DNA of 64,000 nt. Origin: BOG-994 sp049514215. GTDB taxonomy: Bacteria; Pseudomonadota; Gammaproteobacteria; Burkholderiales; Burkholderiaceae_D. Shown one piece after another: positions 61,938 to 64,000 of this stretch. The notes beneath the pieces were generated by a model, which saw only the letters and a list, made by a program, of their open reading frames with translations, did no database searches and was not told where the DNA came from. The stretch is taken from contig JBEKVI010000007.1 in the NCBI GenBank assembly GCA_049514215.1, forward strand, positions 45,746 to 109,745, given 5' to 3'. Within the stretch, counting starts at the first letter, position 1. Each line of letters opens with the position of its first letter. The position numbers and the translations under genes were made by a program.

Positions 61938-63479
61938 TCAGAGGGTCGCCGCAAGGCGCGATGTGTCCTCGCGTGGCACGATCTTCGGTTGCAGTTCTTC
62001 AAGGATGATACGCGCGAGCACCTGGGCATACGGCACGATATCGGGCGTGCTGACGTAGGCGAAGCCGACGACAAGCCCGGCTCGCCGCTCCGGAGTCAGG
62101 TAGTAATTCGAGAGCGCCCGCACCGTGAGGCTCGCTTTGAGGGCTGCTGCGGCTATGGCCCGATCGTCGCTTCCTTCGGGCAGATGGATCACGAGGGTCA
62201 TCCCCGCATTGCTGCGCGAAAGATGCACCTTATCACCCAGAATTCGCTCGAGGGTCGCCCTCAAAATCGCACGCCGCTCCCCGTAGACGACGCGCATGCG
62301 GCGCAGATTCACCTCAAAATGGCCTTCATCGATGAACTCGGACAAAGCGGCCTGCATCGTCAGTTGTCCGGGGCGAAACAGATCGTAGAGTCCGATCCTG
62401 AAACGCTCGATGAGATCGGTCGGAACGACGATGTAGGCGAGCCGGACTCCCTGATACATGACTTTGCTGAAGGTTCCGAGGTACAGAACACGCTCCTGAA
62501 CATCCATGCCCTGCAGTGAGGGCAGGGGCCGCCCTTCGTAGCGAAACTCGCTGTCGTAGTCGTCTTCGAGAATCCAGATGTTATGTTCGGCCGCGAATTC
62601 GAGTATGCGTCTGCGCCGCTCGAGGCTCATCACCGCCCCCGTGGGGTACTGGTTCGACGGTGTCAGATAGATCATGCGCGGGGGTGCCTGCCAATCAAGC
62701 GTCGTCGGAGCGATCCCCTCCTCATCCACGGCAATGGGGACGAGCCTCAGGTCGGCGGCCTCCAGGGCGCGTTGCGCGCCCCAGTAACCGGGATTCTCCA
62801 TCCACACCAAGTCACCCGGATCCGCAAGAAGCCGTGCGCACAAGTCGACGGACTGTTGCGTGCTCGAGGTGATGAGCACCTGCTCGGCGACGACGTTTAC
62901 CGATCGCGAAACGCGCAGATAGCGCGCGATGGCCTCGCGCAGGGGGCGATAGCCACCGGGATCGCCGCAATCGAGCAGGTCCGGATTGGGATCGTTCACG
63001 TATTTCTTCAGCAGGCGGTTCCAATGGCGGAACTGGAGCGTGGCATAGTCTGCGGGACCGGGCGCAAACGGCTGGACTTCGAGATGTTGCCATCCGGCCA
63101 GGCCCGTCAGGCGCAGGCCCCGCTTCGAGAGTCGACGCGGGGCGGTTGACAGCGCCAAGCCTGGTGCAGCGTGCGTAGCGGATGCGCTTTTGGCGCGACC
63201 GCATTGTTCGGGCAAAAGCACAGAGACGTAGGTGCCGCTGCCCACGCGAGCCTCAACGTACCCCTCGGCAAGCAACTGATCGATGGCGGACACAACGGTG
63301 TTACGCGAAACATTTAAGTCGCGCGCGAGGTCGCGTGAGGAGGGAAGCCGGGTCCCGGGAGAGAGCATGCCTCCCGTGATCGCCGAGCGCACGAGTTCGT
63401 AGATGCGGCGGTTTAAGGGCAGCTCGTACGGCTTGGCGAGTTCAATGAGAAGCCGCTCGCTCAAGGCCAGCGCGCGCAT
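61938..63479 (-). CDS. MocR/PdxR-type GntR regulator with aminotransferase domain
   Basis: 513-residue regulator. Residues 15-85 are a GntR winged helix (RRIYELVRSAITGGMLSPGTRLPSSRDLARDLNVSRNTV). Residues of about 140-500 form an aminotransferase-like domain with VLITSSTQQSVDLCARLL and the PLP lysine in LGTFSKVMYQG. MocR proteins sense PLP or an amine with this domain. It is convergent with the oxidase gene and may regulate it, or a target beyond the window end. Confidence 0.88.
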   Translation of the reverse strand: MRALALSERLLIELAKPYELPLNRRIYELVRSAITGGMLSPGTRLPSSRDLARDLNVSRNTVVSAIDQLLAEGYVEARVGSGTYVSVLLPEQCGRAKSASATHAAPGLALSTAPRRLSKRGLRLTGLAGWQHLEVQPFAPGPADYATLQFRHWNRLLKKYVNDPNPDLLDCGDPGGYRPLREAIARYLRVSRSVNVVAEQVLITSSTQQSVDLCARLLADPGDLVWMENPGYWGAQRALEAADLRLVPIAVDEEGIAPTTLDWQAPPRMIYLTPSNQYPTGAVMSLERRRRILEFAAEHNIWILEDDYDSEFRYEGRPLPSLQGMDVQERVLYLGTFSKVMYQGVRLAYIVVPTDLIERFRIGLYDLFRPGQLTMQAALSEFIDEGHFEVNLRRMRVVYGERRAILRATLERILGDKVHLSRSNAGMTLVIHLPEGSDDRAIAAAALKASLTVRALSNYYLTPERRAGLVVGFAYVSTPDIVPYAQVLARIILEELQPKIVPREDTSRLAATL

Positions 63480-63955
63480 GTTAGTCCGGTTTCCTCATGT
63501 CGACACGGCGGGGACACCCCATGACGGCGTTGCTCCTGCCCTTCCGAGGTCCATTGACCTCAGTGGACTCATCAGGGTCAGCACAAGTGGCACTTGGTTC
63601 CTGTCCACAACCGCGATAGCCTATCGCTAACGTATCTACCCGGGCGGATTGAATCGAGCCGCGCCCGCAAGGCGGGAGTAGAATGCACAAATCGTGCCCG
63701 CTTTCGGGTGGATTGTTATTGAATTGTGCACTCAGGTCAAATCAATGCGGGGAGGTTCCAAGGAGCCGTGAAGCCCCGCGCACTCGCCGGTGAGGCCAAG
63801 TAAGGCGCTTTTCTGCTGCGCTGGAATCTCGTCGGCGCAAGGCTTCTTGACCGGAATAGCTTGGTATTCTTCCTGGACTGGGCTTTTGAGATTGCGCGCC
63901 GGGAAACGCCCCAGGGCGAGCAGCACGAGATCGAGCACGAAGCAGTACCAATATT
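63480..63955. other. Intergenic stretch upstream of the MocR-type gene
   Basis: 476 bases. It holds the MocR promoter. GTGGAC (63563-63568) and GTCCAC (63603-63608) form a spaced inverted pair with a TTGACC close by, a possible autoregulatory site. A minus-strand 68-codon frame at 63732-63938 with a GTG start is not supported by an RBS or similarity. Confidence 0.4.
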
Positions 63956-64000
63956 ATGAATGATCGCAATCGCCCTTTGCCGTTAGAACCGCCTGCCGGG
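63956..64000 (+). CDS. Possible start of a gene cut by the window end
   Basis: An ATG at 63956 opens MNDRNRPLPLEPPAG and stays open to the end of the window. No strong RBS is seen. The 15 codons visible do not allow identification; it is reported only as a possible partial gene. Confidence 0.2.
   Translation, partial: MNDRNRPLPLEPPAG

Noticed and set aside
1..64000. Defence systems, CRISPR arrays, insertion sequences, prophage, tRNA or rRNA genes
   Set aside because: No supporting repeat array, transposase, integrase, or conserved RNA sequence was seen anywhere in the window.

Overview
The window is GC-rich, densely coded chromosomal DNA of betaproteobacterial type, most likely a Burkholderiales relative. 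This is an inference from gene content: a UbiD-dependent furan (HMF/furoate) cluster of the Cupriavidus kind, a form I molybdenum CO dehydrogenase cluster with a PAS-LytTR regulator like Burkholderia RcoM, and a B12-dependent ribonucleotide reductase. I found no rRNA, tRNA, CRISPR array, insertion sequence or prophage.

Region 1 (1-9.9 kb) is an amide-acquisition cluster. An AtzE-like amidase (cut by the window edge) with its AtzG-like small partner, a five-gene Urt/Liv-type ABC importer, a second amidase-signature hydrolase and an AmiC-like sensor lie on the minus strand, followed by a nicotinamidase. A divergent MarR regulator closes the cluster. The control regions share a palindromic motif around CTTkCCwTGGAAAA, which suggests one MarR-controlled regulon. 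Region 2 (9.9-13.7 kb) holds a VOC protein, an SDR with an export-type N-terminus, a quinone-oxidoreductase-like enzyme and a CDF-family transporter.

Region 3 (13.7-16.8 kb) is a compact envelope system: an ECF sigma factor and a cysteine-free anti-sigma factor, divergent from a cytochrome c, a Tat-exported metallophosphoesterase and a CuA-type cupredoxin. Next come a BLUF protein with an unrecognised C-terminal half (16.8-18.1 kb) and a di-iron hydroxylase (18.3-19.0 kb).

Region 4 (19.1-32.5 kb) is a full furan-catabolism cluster: MFS importer, GMC oxidase (HmfH), 2-oxoglutaroyl-CoA hydrolase (HmfE), furoyl-CoA synthetase (HmfD), molybdenum furoyl-CoA dehydrogenase (HmfC, B, A), UbiX-like HmfG and UbiD-like HmfF, with a divergent LysR regulator. 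The genes overlap and read as one operon. The HmfA subunit carries a fused CoxG-like domain.

Region 5 (32.5-35.4 kb) pairs a D-cysteine desulfhydrase/cysteate sulfo-lyase-like enzyme with a four-cysteine small protein and a YeiH-type anion exporter. Region 6 (35.5-44.6 kb) is the aerobic CO dehydrogenase operon in the order rcoM-like, coxM, S, L, G, D, E, F, mocA. The large subunit has the form I AYRCSFR active-site loop.

The rest (44.9-64 kb) is mixed: a class V aminotransferase, a Kup potassium transporter, the B12-dependent RNR, an HD-GYP protein, a MerR/copper-ATPase pair with a MerR-style promoter, a DUF481 protein, a molybdate group (short ModE, a molybdopterin-fold exported protein, ModA without ModBC), a PuuB-like oxidase and a MocR/PdxR-type regulator. 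Molybdenum recurs through the window: two Mo-hydroxylases, MocA, XdhC-type CoxF, ModE and ModA.
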